Position numbers and translations under genes: made by a program. The notes under the pieces were generated by a model. The model saw nothing but the letters and a program-made list of their open reading frames with translations, ran no database searches and had not been told where the DNA came from. 64,000 nt of DNA from JACKOB01 sp024234575 (GTDB taxonomy: Bacteria; Pseudomonadota; Gammaproteobacteria; Pseudomonadales; Oleiphilaceae), in NCBI GenBank assembly GCA_051208035.1, contig JBPJFZ010000001.1:558001-622000 (forward strand). The letters run 5' to 3'. This document shows positions 25,970 through 35,105 of the stretch, in pieces. Each line of letters opens with the position of its first letter. The first letter of the stretch is position 1.

Positions 25970-27646
25970 TTACTGCCAAATTACTGGCTGTCTTCTGCCA
26001 TACCAGTCATCCAACATTGCTTTGTAAGCATCTTCGATGACATTACGCTTCATCTTCATTGTCGGCGTGAGGAAGTTGTTCTCTATAGACCACTCCTGCT
26101 CAACGACAGTGAAAAACTGAAGGTGCTCGTGCGGATCCAAAGACGCGTTTACTTCTTTCAACAAGCTAACAAAGCTTGCTTCCAGCTCTTTACGGAAAGC
26201 TTCATCAACCTTACGAGCCTGTGCATCTTCTGACAACATGATCAGTGCGTGTGGTTGTGGGTACTCAGAGCCAGCCACACAAACCATTTCGATGTGCGGG
26301 TGCGCAGTAATTCTGTTTTCAATTGGTGCAGGTGCAACATACTTACCCTTACTGGTTTTGAATATTTCCTTGATTCGACCAGTCAACTTCAATCGGCCCA
26401 TTTCATCGATGGTGCCTTTATCGCCAGTTTTCAGGAAGCCATCTTCAGTCATAGTTTCTGCAGTTTTTTCTGGCTCTTTGTAGTAACCCATCATTGTAGC
26501 CGGACTCTTAACCTGAACCTCACCCTCTTCACTGATGCGCACTTCAACACCAGGCAATGCTTCGCCAACATAACCGATTCGGCTTCTACCCGGCTTGGTC
26601 ATGTGAGAGTAAGCAAAGTTTTCGGACATGCCGTAACCTTCTAACAGCTCAAGCCCTAGCTGGCGGTACCAACCCATGATCTCATCAGACAACGGTGCAG
26701 AGCCACTGCCTGCAAACTTAACGTTCTGTAAGCCCAATCCTTTAATAACCTTTTTCTTGATCAAACGGTTAACCAGCGGAATACGCATCAGTTTATCCAT
26801 TTTCTCTTTAGGCATTTTCTTGAAGATACCGGACTGAAACTTAGTCCAGATTCTCGGAACAGCCAGGAACAATGTTGGCTGCGCGCGATTAAGATCTTGA
26901 ACGAAGGTATCCAGCGATTCGGCAAAAAACAAATGAAAGCCACGATACAGTGAGCCCATTTCAACAACGAAGCGCTCAAATACGTGAGACAAAGGCAAGT
27001 AGGACAGCATTCTCTCATCCGTCGAGATATTCAACGCATCAACCACACCTTCTGCAGAGTACGCCATGTTGAAGAATGACAACATTACGCCCTTAGGCTT
27101 ACCGGTACTACCTGAGGTATAGACGATAGTTGCCAGCTCTTCAGGCACACGTACCGCCACATCTTGCAGTGGAGAGTGTTTAGCAACGATATCATCCCAG
27201 GTTTCATAATCAGTTTTTGGACTTAATGGGTAAGATATACACTTAAGATCCGCAGGAACACCAGACTTCATGGTTTCCCAATCATCCAGCTTACCGACGA
27301 ACAACAATTTAGCTTCGCTGTGCTCGAGTATATATGCAACCGTTTCGCCGTTCAGCGTAGGATAAAGTGGAACTGACACATGCCCAGCCATCCAAATAGC
27401 CAGGTCTGTCATGATCCAGTGTGCACAGTTTTTAGAAAGAATTCCGATATTACTTTTTGGAGGTAAATCCAGAGACTTAAGATAAGAAGCCATACGACGT
27501 GCTTCGCCGACCGCTCTTTGCCATGTGAATTCAGCTACCTGGCCGTTGCCCATAGGTTGTGTAAAATAAATTTCACCGGCTTTAGCCTTTTCCCAATGCA
27601 GTGCCTTTTCGAGCGGCAGTGCGAGTTTGCTTGCTTGACTATTCAT
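25970..27646 (-). CDS. AMP-binding long-chain fatty acid-CoA ligase
   Basis: Activates a carboxylic acid, most likely a long-chain fatty acid, to its CoA thioester through an acyl-adenylate. The 558-residue product has the P-loop-like AMP-binding motif IVYTSGSTGKPKGVML (about residues 172-187), the YGMSE motif in LLEGYGMSENFAYS and TGDKGTIDE with the C-terminal hinge GRIKEIFKTSKGKYV. The order fits the FAA1-like class (COG1022), which usually has a longer N-terminus than FadD. Single gene with its own terminator. Confidence 0.9.
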   Translation of the reverse strand: MNSQASKLALPLEKALHWEKAKAGEIYFTQPMGNGQVAEFTWQRAVGEARRMASYLKSLDLPPKSNIGILSKNCAHWIMTDLAIWMAGHVSVPLYPTLNGETVAYILEHSEAKLLFVGKLDDWETMKSGVPADLKCISYPLSPKTDYETWDDIVAKHSPLQDVAVRVPEELATIVYTSGSTGKPKGVMLSFFNMAYSAEGVVDALNISTDERMLSYLPLSHVFERFVVEMGSLYRGFHLFFAESLDTFVQDLNRAQPTLFLAVPRIWTKFQSGIFKKMPKEKMDKLMRIPLVNRLIKKKVIKGLGLQNVKFAGSGSAPLSDEIMGWYRQLGLELLEGYGMSENFAYSHMTKPGRSRIGYVGEALPGVEVRISEEGEVQVKSPATMMGYYKEPEKTAETMTEDGFLKTGDKGTIDEMGRLKLTGRIKEIFKTSKGKYVAPAPIENRITAHPHIEMVCVAGSEYPQPHALIMLSEDAQARKVDEAFRKELEASFVSLLKEVNASLDPHEHLQFFTVVEQEWSIENNFLTPTMKMKRNVIEDAYKAMLDDWYGRRQPVIWQ

Positions 27647-28014
27647 TATGAGTATCCTTGCCTCGTTATCGTTTTATAGTGCCAGAAAAGTTTTCGCTTG
27701 TTTTTTTTAGACCCACGATGATAAATCCTGTAGATTTATTTTTGAATACCCAACCCAATATAAATCGCAGACAATCAAACTATCGAGACAACATGTGAAC
27801 TGCCGCACAGCCCAGTGTACTAAGATAGATGATCAGGGTTCAGATGCAAGGCTAAATCAACTAAGTAACGGGGTTAGCGACATTACTTTTTTAAGAGCCT
27901 ATATGATCTCTTAAATAACTGCTAATCTGATGGTTAAAACAAGCAGTATCACACCCAGCTTAAAAGAAGGCGTCTTCTATGACGCACCACTTATTGATGC
28001 TATAAAAATACTAC
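27647..28014. other. Divergent intergenic region, little recognised
   Basis: 368 bp between the acyl-CoA ligase and a zinc-ribbon gene. It must contain promoters for both. A weak AT-rich hairpin (ATAAATC/GATTTAT, 27721-27739) is followed by a five-base T-run. TATAAA near 27995-28005 could be a -10 for the plus gene. No gene or operator was recognised. Confidence 0.5.
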
Positions 28015-28455
28015 ATGGCGAAAAATATAGAACTTACGGCGCAACCTTCTCTGATTTGCCATAAATGTGGCATCGGTACCATGGATGCAGTCTCTCAAGA
28101 TGGTGAGCCGGAATACACCGAAAACTTCCAGTGCTCGAACTGCGGACACACAGCGGTTATTCACTCCTTTATCATTATTACCAGTCAGCTGTTAACGGCA
28201 ATCTCTGGTGGTGGTCTTTCGCTGTACCTGTTAGTTCAGGAGCTTTACAAACTTCTTGCGGCATTTCAGCTAAACACCATGTTTAATATGGCATCCAGCG
28301 TTTTACTAATTTTATTGGCGGTGGTGATGCTTTTCGGCTTTATGTATACATTTTACCGAGCATACAGGGGGGTTCGCATGAGAAAGCTATACACACGCCA
28401 GCTATCAATAATCTCCCAAAAAACATCAAACACAACACCAAACAAATTTTTGTAA
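28015..28455 (+). CDS. Small zinc-ribbon membrane protein of unknown function
   Basis: Not assigned to a family. The 146-residue protein has an N-terminal zinc ribbon with two knuckles, CHKCG (about residue 15) and CSNCG (about residue 39), followed by two membrane segments (about residues 55-75 and 92-115) and a basic C-terminal tail (YRAYRGVRMRKLYTR). This layout suggests an inner-membrane protein with the ribbon and tail in the cytoplasm. No clear ribosome-binding site precedes the ATG. It lies 51 bp before an ABC importer operon in the same direction and may share a transcript with it. Confidence 0.75.
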   Translation: MAKNIELTAQPSLICHKCGIGTMDAVSQDGEPEYTENFQCSNCGHTAVIHSFIIITSQLLTAISGGGLSLYLLVQELYKLLAAFQLNTMFNMASSVLLILLAVVMLFGFMYTFYRAYRGVRMRKLYTRQLSIISQKTSNTTPNKFL

Positions 28456-28506
28456 AACTCTACTCACGTAATCATTAAAGGCTCTTTCGAGCTAAGGTAG
28501 CTTTCT

Positions 28507-29478
28507 ATGCAACTAAAAAAACTTATCAGTCATGTGCTTTTAGCAACACTACCTCTTTTTTCGGCAATCACTCTTGCTGCAGACGTTAAAACCATTGCTA
28601 TTACCCAGATTGTTGAACACCCTGCACTGGACTCGGTAAGAAAAGGGGTAATTGATGAGCTGGCTACAAAAGGCTATTTAGAGCCTGATACGCTTAAAAT
28701 CAGCTACGAAAGCGCACAAGGAAACCCGACTACCGCTTCGCAAATTGCCCGCAAATTTATCGGCGAAGAGCCTGATGTAGTCGTCGCCATCGCGACGCCT
28801 TCTGCCCAAACAATGGCTGCAGCGTCAAAGACTGTCCCTATTGTATTTTCGGCGGTTACCGATCCGGTTGGCGCCAAACTGGTATCTAATTTAGAAAAAC
28901 CTGGTAAAAATATCACCGGCACAACGGACATGCTACCCATTGATGAGCACTTAAAGCTTGTTAAGAAAATCGTGCCAGCGGCAACTCGTCTAGGTACCAT
29001 CTACAACCCGGGCGAAGCAAACTCAGTCACCCTGGTTGAAATGGTGAAATCAGCTGGTGATGCGCACGGATTAACAGTGACGGCTGTTGCTGCCAATAAA
29101 ACATCAGAAGTTTTATCAGCAGCAAAATCGCTGGTAGGGAAAGTAGACGTAATTTATCTGGTTACTGACAATACCGTTATCTCTGCGGTTGAAGCGGTTA
29201 TAAAAGTGGGCGAACAAAACAAATTGCCAGTTATCGCTGCCGACACCGACACCGTAACGCGTGGGGCAATCGCCGCTCTGGGCTTCGACTATTACGATGT
29301 CGGCCGTCAGACCGGTGCATTAGTGGTACAAATATTTTCAGGAGTTGCGCCGGGTGACCTGCCAGTAAAAGGTATCAGCAAGCTGGATTTACACCTTAAT
29401 CCTGGCGCAGCGCAAAGAATGGGCGTTGATCTCGCGCCTGCTCTTTTGGAATCTGCGCAAAAAATTATCTCGAACTGA
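28507..29478 (+). CDS. ABC transporter substrate-binding protein (PF04392 type)
   Basis: Periplasmic binding protein of a three-gene importer. The 323-residue product has a signal peptide (LLATLPLFSAITLAAD) and the family body: VKTIAITQIVEHPALDSVRK, PDVVVAIATPSAQTMAAASK and VPIVFSAVTDPVGAKLV. PF04392 proteins pair with LivH-like permeases; some members (TrpX) are linked to aromatic amino acids, but the substrate here cannot be read from sequence. The gene is followed by a strong terminator before the permease, so it is likely the most highly expressed subunit. Confidence 0.9.
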   Translation: MQLKKLISHVLLATLPLFSAITLAADVKTIAITQIVEHPALDSVRKGVIDELATKGYLEPDTLKISYESAQGNPTTASQIARKFIGEEPDVVVAIATPSAQTMAAASKTVPIVFSAVTDPVGAKLVSNLEKPGKNITGTTDMLPIDEHLKLVKKIVPAATRLGTIYNPGEANSVTLVEMVKSAGDAHGLTVTAVAANKTSEVLSAAKSLVGKVDVIYLVTDNTVISAVEAVIKVGEQNKLPVIAADTDTVTRGAIAALGFDYYDVGRQTGALVVQIFSGVAPGDLPVKGISKLDLHLNPGAAQRMGVDLAPALLESAQKIISN

Positions 29479-29552
29479 CCTTGGTCAATAGTTGGCCTGC
29501 TCTCTTATTATAGAGTGAGCTTGCCATATGAGACATTTACTCCTAATTGGAG

Positions 29553-29586
29553 AAGGGCGACCACTACTGTGTTCGCCCTTTTTTCT
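29553..29586 (+). terminator. Internal terminator between binding protein and permease
   Basis: AAGGGCGA (29553-29560) and TCGCCCTT (29573-29580) form a perfect eight-pair stem followed by TTTTCT. It is a textbook intrinsic terminator inside an operon, either lowering permease/ATPase expression or serving as an attenuator. Confidence 0.88.
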
Positions 29587-29675
29587 TTCTTTCATTTTTA
29601 CATTTGTCCCGCCTACCAAATAGAGATACCCTAGCCTTTTTTTAAAATACACAGCGGTATGTTAACGAGGTTATT

Positions 29676-30569
29676 TTGAGTCATATTGCATTTTTTGGCG
29701 CCATAGAAATCGGCCTTATTTTTGCCTTGGTAGCCTTTGGCATTTTTATTTCGTTCAGAATTCTCGACTTCCCGGACTTAACCGTCGATGGTAGCTTCCC
29801 TCTGGGGGCGGCGGTTTCTGCCACAATGATTGTTAATGACATTAACCCCTGGATTGCAACCCTTTGCGCAGTCGCAGCAGGTTGCGCGGCAGGCTTTATC
29901 ACAGCCTGGATGAATGTCAGACTGAAAATCCTTAACCTGCTGGCATCGATATTAACGATGATCGCGCTCTATTCGATTAATCTGCGCATCATGGGCAAAC
30001 CCAATGTAGCTTTGTTAGGTGAAGAAACACTATTAACTCCCATCGAAAATCTGGGCCTTGCTTATTATCTGGTCAGCCCTATTACATTTCTTGTTGTGGC
30101 ACTTGTCATTCTGGCCCTGCTTAGCCTGTTTTTTCGTACTGAAGTTGGACTGGCCATGCGAGCCACTGGTGCCAACCCGCAAATGGCACGGGCTCAAGGC
30201 ATTTCCACAAGTTTTATGATTTATCTCGGCATGGCAATTTCCAACGGTCTGGTTGCACTTGGCGGCGCTTTATTTGCTCAAAGCCAAGGTTCTGCCGATG
30301 TAACAATGGGCGTAGGTATTATCGTTGTGGGTCTTGCCTCGGTGATTGGTGGCGAAGCTATCTTCAGCACGCGAACAATGCTGTTAAGCTTGATAGCCTG
30401 CCTGCTTGGCGCCCTTCTCTACCGCCTAGTTATAGCCGCAGCATTGAATATGGATGTGATGGGAATTGAAGCACAGGACCTCAACCTGATTACATCCGTA
30501 TTAGTCGCCCTTGCCATTGTTTTACCGGGTGCTAAAAGTTCGTTAAAGTCACTGCTGGTGAAGAATTGA
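29676..30569 (+). CDS. ABC transporter permease (BPD_transp_2 family)
   Basis: Inner-membrane permease of the importer whose binding protein is at 28507. It has 297 residues with about eight to nine hydrophobic segments and family motifs such as FRILDFPDLTVDGSFPLGAA near residue 27 and RATGANPQMARAQGIS, the cytoplasmic loop for ATPase contact. The start is a TTG five bases after a GAGG site; the first ATG would remove the first membrane segment. It ends one base before the ATPase ATG, so the two are tightly coupled. Confidence 0.9.
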   Translation: MSHIAFFGAIEIGLIFALVAFGIFISFRILDFPDLTVDGSFPLGAAVSATMIVNDINPWIATLCAVAAGCAAGFITAWMNVRLKILNLLASILTMIALYSINLRIMGKPNVALLGEETLLTPIENLGLAYYLVSPITFLVVALVILALLSLFFRTEVGLAMRATGANPQMARAQGISTSFMIYLGMAISNGLVALGGALFAQSQGSADVTMGVGIIVVGLASVIGGEAIFSTRTMLLSLIACLLGALLYRLVIAAALNMDVMGIEAQDLNLITSVLVALAIVLPGAKSSLKSLLVKN

Positions 30570-30570
30570 T

Positions 30571-31365
30571 ATGATTAGTATTCGTGATATCCATGTCACC
30601 TTTGGCAAAGCCACTCCTTTAGAAAACCACGTGTTAAAAGGGATTGATCTAGACATTCCAAAATCACAGTTTGTGACAGTAATCGGCAGCAATGGCGCAG
30701 GTAAGTCAACTTTGCTTAATACGTTGTCTGGCGAAGTCTCTGTCGACCAAGGCAGCATTGTGATTAGTGAGACCGACTGCACAAAGCTAAAAACGCACCA
30801 GCGGGCAAAATGGATTGGGCGTGTATTTCAAGACCCGAAGGCTGGCACTTGCGAAAACCTGACCATACTAGAAAATTTATCGCTCTCATTGCAACGGGGC
30901 GAAAAAAGAAGCCTGCGTAACTTTGCCAACAGCAATCAGGTCGAGATCTTCGAGTCACGCCTGCGCACGCTTGGCTTAGGATTGGAAACACGCCTTAACG
31001 ACAAAATGGGGCTCCTTTCCGGCGGGCAGCGACAAGCGATCAGTTTATTGATGGCCACCAACAAACCTTGTGATCTGCTGCTACTTGATGAGCACACCGC
31101 CGCCCTTGACCCTAAAACAGCCAGGTTTGTTATGGAACTCACCGAAAAAATTATCGCCGAGCAACAGCTCACAGCCTTGATGGTGACACACAGCATGCGC
31201 CAGGCTTTGGACTTTGGCGACAGAACCATCATGTTGCACGCGGGTCGTATTGCTTTTGATGTTGGCTCCAACGAAAGACAGAATCTGGATGTTCCTGATT
31301 TACTTCGTCTGTTCGAGAAAAATCAAGGGGAAGCCATCAGTGACGACAGTCTTTTGCTTGGCTAA
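30571..31365 (+). CDS. ABC transporter ATP-binding protein
   Basis: ATPase of the PF04392-type importer. The 264-residue chain has Walker A IGSNGAGKSTLLN, signature LLSGGQRQAISLLMA and Walker B LLLLDEHTAALDP, with DEH in place of the usual DEP, which is normal for this subfamily. The H-loop is MVTHSMRQAL. It starts one base after the permease stop and converges on the kinase gene with only eight bases between stops. Confidence 0.92.
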   Translation: MISIRDIHVTFGKATPLENHVLKGIDLDIPKSQFVTVIGSNGAGKSTLLNTLSGEVSVDQGSIVISETDCTKLKTHQRAKWIGRVFQDPKAGTCENLTILENLSLSLQRGEKRSLRNFANSNQVEIFESRLRTLGLGLETRLNDKMGLLSGGQRQAISLLMATNKPCDLLLLDEHTAALDPKTARFVMELTEKIIAEQQLTALMVTHSMRQALDFGDRTIMLHAGRIAFDVGSNERQNLDVPDLLRLFEKNQGEAISDDSLLLG

Positions 31366-31373
31366 CGCAGAAG

Positions 31374-33128
31374 TTAATGAAACATTCCCAGCTTAGCCAG
31401 CCAACTCGCTAACGTGGCTTTGACAAGCTCATCGCCCCCCATAACAAACAAAATATTAAAGGCAAAAGAGGCAATAATCAGAACACCGAGCACTAGATGC
31501 AACCATGTAACAGTGCTGGCTTTCTCTTTTTTGGCAGGCTGATGCGTCCGGTCACGTATCTGTGTACGCTCATCGTCGTCATTAAGAGTAACTCTCGCCG
31601 GGGCATCGCCGGTAAATTCGATAATTTCTGACAAAACGGCATCCATACTTTGGGGTCTCCGCTCTGCCATAGGTTCAAGCATCCGTGTAATCAGTTGCTG
31701 TAAGATCTGCGGCAGATCAAGAAACGTTTTGCCGCGAATAAGCCTGCCGTCTTTATACTCCGGCGGTACGCCTATCAACATATGGTGAAATATTGCCCCT
31801 AGTGAGAATATATCGGACATTTCAGACACCTCTTCGCCTTTTAAGCGATACCAGTTATGTCTGGCTTCACCGTCGACATAATGTTCATCCAGCGCAAAGT
31901 CTGTCAGTTTTACTTGCAGGTTAGAGGTAAGAAGAATATTGCTGGGCCGCAGATTGCCATGGATGACACGATTACGGTGGGCAAACGCCAGCCCTTCACT
32001 CATTTGTCTCGCCAAGGGGGCAAACTCTTCGACTGAAAAACGGTCGAGCATGCGGTCTTGCAATGCACCACCACTGACATACTCCATAACAATGATAAAT
32101 ACAGACTCTTTTTTCGAAGCGCCATATATATTAATAATATTCTTATGCTTCAACTGACTGAGAATTTTGGCTTCTTTGTATCCCGCAAAACTATTATTTT
32201 TCTTTTTAATCACTAAAAGGTTGTGACCACGGCGATCTTCAAACAAAAACACCGAGCCATGCTTCGTTTCTTTAATAACATCCAGCAACGAGAACTTTTG
32301 CTTAATATCGGATAAGCCTTCGTCAGCGCGGGCCATCTGTGCCGTGCCCAGATGTTTGCCACGATGTGTCAGCAACAATCGGTTCTTAACATCTTCAACC
32401 GATGCCGGGCGATCTGAAGGACTCTCCGTCAGGCACTCAAGCACCAGGTCATTTAGTGTTCCGGCAAGTTTGGGTTCATAATTTGCGGGGGGCTGACAAC
32501 CTACAGCGGGCATACGCCCGGTAAAAAGCTTGTACATCATCACACCAAGGCTATAGATATCACTTTGCTCGGTCGTGTGATGCGCTGATATTTTTTGTTC
32601 CGGTGCCATGTAACCTTCTGTCCCCAAAATAAGATTGGTTTCAGAGCTACGACCTTTTTCATCTTCAAAAAAGGTGGCAATGCCAAAGTCGAGTAACCTC
32701 GCATTGCCTTCGTCGTCAATGATTACGTTGGCGGGTTTTATGTCCCGATGAATAATGCCAGCCTTATGTGCATACGCAAGACCTTTACAGATTTGCACCA
32801 TCAAGTCTATTTTTCGATTAAAGGTTAGCGTGTTTTCATTGATCAGATCAGCGAGGTTTTTCCCCTCAACATACTCCATAACGAAGACCGGGCGTCCTTT
32901 ACTGGTCGTCCCCTTGTCGATAACGTGAATGATGTTTGGGTGATTGAGCCTGGCAACAATTAATGATTCACGCTGAAACCGCTTGCGCACAGAAGGGTGT
33001 GTAGAAAGCTGCTTGCTTAACACTTTAATAGCAACGGGGCGGTCAAGCGATTTCTGAATACCACGATAAACAGTGGCCATACCACCTTCACCGATTTTCT
33101 CCAGGTACTCGTAACGCCCTTCTTTCAT
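31374..33128 (-). CDS. Membrane Ser/Thr protein kinase with second pseudokinase domain
   Basis: Hanks-type kinase of about 584 residues from the ATG at 33128 (TTG codons lie just upstream). Domain 1 (about 5-255) has all catalytic parts: glycine loop GEGGMATVYRG, the AIK lysine, HRDIKPAN, LDFGIA and MAPEQ. Domain 2 (about 278-510) keeps the fold (VIKKK, MEYVSGGAL, SDIFSLGAIFHHML) but has HGN in place of HRD (about 390-392), DFA in place of DFG (about 410-412) and no glycine loop, so it should be inactive. An acidic, Thr-containing juxtamembrane stretch (NDDDERTQIRDRT) precedes one membrane helix (about 541-563) and a short tail. It is followed upstream by the PP2C gene on the same strand. Confidence 0.93.
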   Translation of the reverse strand: MKEGRYEYLEKIGEGGMATVYRGIQKSLDRPVAIKVLSKQLSTHPSVRKRFQRESLIVARLNHPNIIHVIDKGTTSKGRPVFVMEYVEGKNLADLINENTLTFNRKIDLMVQICKGLAYAHKAGIIHRDIKPANVIIDDEGNARLLDFGIATFFEDEKGRSSETNLILGTEGYMAPEQKISAHHTTEQSDIYSLGVMMYKLFTGRMPAVGCQPPANYEPKLAGTLNDLVLECLTESPSDRPASVEDVKNRLLLTHRGKHLGTAQMARADEGLSDIKQKFSLLDVIKETKHGSVFLFEDRRGHNLLVIKKKNNSFAGYKEAKILSQLKHKNIINIYGASKKESVFIIVMEYVSGGALQDRMLDRFSVEEFAPLARQMSEGLAFAHRNRVIHGNLRPSNILLTSNLQVKLTDFALDEHYVDGEARHNWYRLKGEEVSEMSDIFSLGAIFHHMLIGVPPEYKDGRLIRGKTFLDLPQILQQLITRMLEPMAERRPQSMDAVLSEIIEFTGDAPARVTLNDDDERTQIRDRTHQPAKKEKASTVTWLHLVLGVLIIASFAFNILFVMGGDELVKATLASWLAKLGMFH

Positions 33129-33239
33129 TCGCAACAACCTGCAATAAACTTACGGGGCTTCAAAACTGATTGCAGTTTTATCAATGCTGGCATCAGCCTA
33201 GACATCACCACTGCTTTCGCTGATCTTGTCACGATTGCT

Positions 33240-33950
33240 CTATTCATCTTTGGTGTAGCGCATCAGAATGGCTGTAATGTTGTCCGTGCCGCCAGCATCC
33301 AGCGCCAGCTGAATCATGTCATCAAGGGATTTTTCCAATGACAGCTTCTGGGCTAGAACATCTTCAAGCGTACTATCGGGCACCAGACCACACAAACCAT
33401 CAGTGCATAACAACAGCTCATCGCCATCATTGAGTGAACCAGAAACCGTCTCAATACGCAGTAACTCTATTTCACCACTGCCCAATGCGTGCATGAGCAC
33501 ATGTCGCATAGGATGGTTGTTGGCATCCTCAAGGCTGATTGCCTCTTCATCCAGCAGCTGCTGGGCATAGTTGTGATCTCGCGTTAATCGCTGCAGATAC
33601 TCACCGTTCCACTGGTAAGCCCGACTATCACCAACCCACGAAACTTCCCACGCATTTTGGTGAATCTTACAAACTACCACCGTTGTTGCCATACCTTGAA
33701 AGTCCGGGTTATCTTCACCTGCCTTCAGAATGGTTTTATGGGCATCCATAATAGCTTCCTGAATAGATGCCCCCTGCCTGACGCGACGATCAATGGTCTG
33801 TGCAGTTAACTGACTGGCGATTTCACCATTGCGATTGCCACCCACACCATCGGCTACAATCCAAATCTCATGTTCGGGATCAACGAAGAACGAGTCCTCA
33901 TTTTTTTTCCGCACTTTACCTATATCCGATGTGGCGGCAAACTCAATCAT
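33240..33950 (-). CDS. PP2C-family Ser/Thr protein phosphatase
   Basis: Soluble phosphatase of 237 residues from the ATG at 33950, which has a GGGGG-type site just upstream; the frame begins earlier at 33980. All PP2C metal motifs are seen: NEDSFF near residue 15, VADGVGG, WVGDSRAY, CTDGLCG and GGTDNITAILM at the C-terminus. It probably reverses phosphorylation by the adjacent kinase, as in bacterial PrkC/PrpC and PpkA/PppA pairs. It is divergent from the FHA gene, with 228 bp between them. No type VI secretion genes are present in the window. Confidence 0.93.
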   Translation of the reverse strand: MIEFAATSDIGKVRKKNEDSFFVDPEHEIWIVADGVGGNRNGEIASQLTAQTIDRRVRQGASIQEAIMDAHKTILKAGEDNPDFQGMATTVVVCKIHQNAWEVSWVGDSRAYQWNGEYLQRLTRDHNYAQQLLDEEAISLEDANNHPMRHVLMHALGSGEIELLRIETVSGSLNDGDELLLCTDGLCGLVPDSTLEDVLAQKLSLEKSLDDMIQLALDAGGTDNITAILMRYTKDE

Positions 33951-34129
33951 ATTCACCCCCCACTCGCTTCGCCCTGTCAAACATATTCATTTCCAATCAT
34001 GATTCGCGTCACTCGCAAGCATACGCAACTACGTTGATTTAAGTATAGGCAAAGAAACGCTTTTTCCGAGAATTTACACAAAAAACAAGACATTCCAACG
34101 AATTTTAGCTTCAACTTTTACATCAGACG

Positions 34130-34136
34130 CTATACT
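34130..34136 (+). promoter_or_regulatory. Possible sigma-S-type -10 before the FHA gene
   Basis: GCTATACTTTTAA carries the CTATACT core with the preceding G or T favoured by RpoS. No matching -35 was seen. It lies about 43 bp before the ATG at 34179. Confidence 0.4.
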
Positions 34137-34178
34137 TTTAAGCAGGGTTCACTCAGGTTTGTGAAAAAGGATAAATTC

Positions 34179-35105
34179 ATGCACAAATTACAGTTTAGGG
34201 ATCGTAGACAGGAGCCGGTCTGGCTGGTCGATGAAAACTTCACTATTGGTAAAAATAAAACGAATAGTCTTGTCATCGATGCACCATCTATCAGTGATAA
34301 GCATGCAGAAATTGTTCAGCAAAACAGAAAGATGCTGATTCGAGACCTGGGTGCAGAAAAAGGTATATTTATTAATGGTGTTCGCGTTATTGGCGAGCAC
34401 CCTCTCAGCCCTGGCAACATTATTAAGCTGGGAGATGTTGAGCTGGAGATTGTTGACCCCAAACATGTCAGTGCGCCCCCTGCAGAAGAAGAGGCGGAAT
34501 GGAAACTTCTGGCAACCGCTAGCTGGATGAATGGTCAGACGTTTGAAGTGCGCGGTTCTATGGTATTGGGGCGCGATAGCGCTTGTGACATTGCCATTCC
34601 GGTAGAACACCTATCCCGAAGGCACGCGGAATTGTCTGTTCAAGGAGCGAGACTCGTCGTTAAAGACCTCGACTCATCCAATGGCACTTTCGTGAATGGT
34701 GAACGTGTTGAAGAGGCCACACTAAAACCTGGTGATAAACTAAAATTTGACGTTATTACCTTTACTGTGCAGGGCCCAGACCATGACCCTAACAAAACAA
34801 TCATTCGCCAGGCGGTAGACTTCAAAAAAGAAGTTCAGGAAGAGCTGCGTAAAAGAGCGGAGCTGGAGGCAAAGAAAGCAGCTGAAGCGGCTAAAGCACC
34901 ACCGGTGGCGAAAGCCTCTGCGCCGAAAGCTGCCCCCAAAGAAAGTGCGAGAAAGCAAAACCGGCCGATGGCTGTCACTGGCAAAAAAGAGGACTCCTGG
35001 ATAACAGAGGCACCGAGCGCAGCGGGTAAATCTTCGAAAGCCATTATTATTGCAATGGTTATCATTGCCGCAGTGGCGGGGGCAGCGGCAATGTTTCTTA
35101 CTTAA
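34179..35105 (+). CDS. Membrane-anchored protein with two FHA domains
   Basis: FHA domains bind phosphothreonine peptides. The ATG at 34179 follows an AAGGA site seven bases upstream and gives 308 residues; a GTG lies at 34161. FHA 1 (about 20-80) is slightly divergent, with GK for the usual GR but S-D-K-H and ING retained. FHA 2 (about 115-190) is canonical: LGRDSACDIAIP, LSRRHAEL, DSSNGTFVNG. An Ala/Lys-rich linker (about 215-275) follows and the C-terminus is a membrane helix (IIIAMVIIAAVAGAAAMFL), giving a tail-anchored form with the FHA domains in the cytoplasm. It is the likely reader of the kinase/phosphatase pair. Its stop overlaps the convergent Ada-type gene. Confidence 0.92.
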   Translation: MHKLQFRDRRQEPVWLVDENFTIGKNKTNSLVIDAPSISDKHAEIVQQNRKMLIRDLGAEKGIFINGVRVIGEHPLSPGNIIKLGDVELEIVDPKHVSAPPAEEEAEWKLLATASWMNGQTFEVRGSMVLGRDSACDIAIPVEHLSRRHAELSVQGARLVVKDLDSSNGTFVNGERVEEATLKPGDKLKFDVITFTVQGPDHDPNKTIIRQAVDFKKEVQEELRKRAELEAKKAAEAAKAPPVAKASAPKAAPKESARKQNRPMAVTGKKEDSWITEAPSAAGKSSKAIIIAMVIIAAVAGAAAMFLT

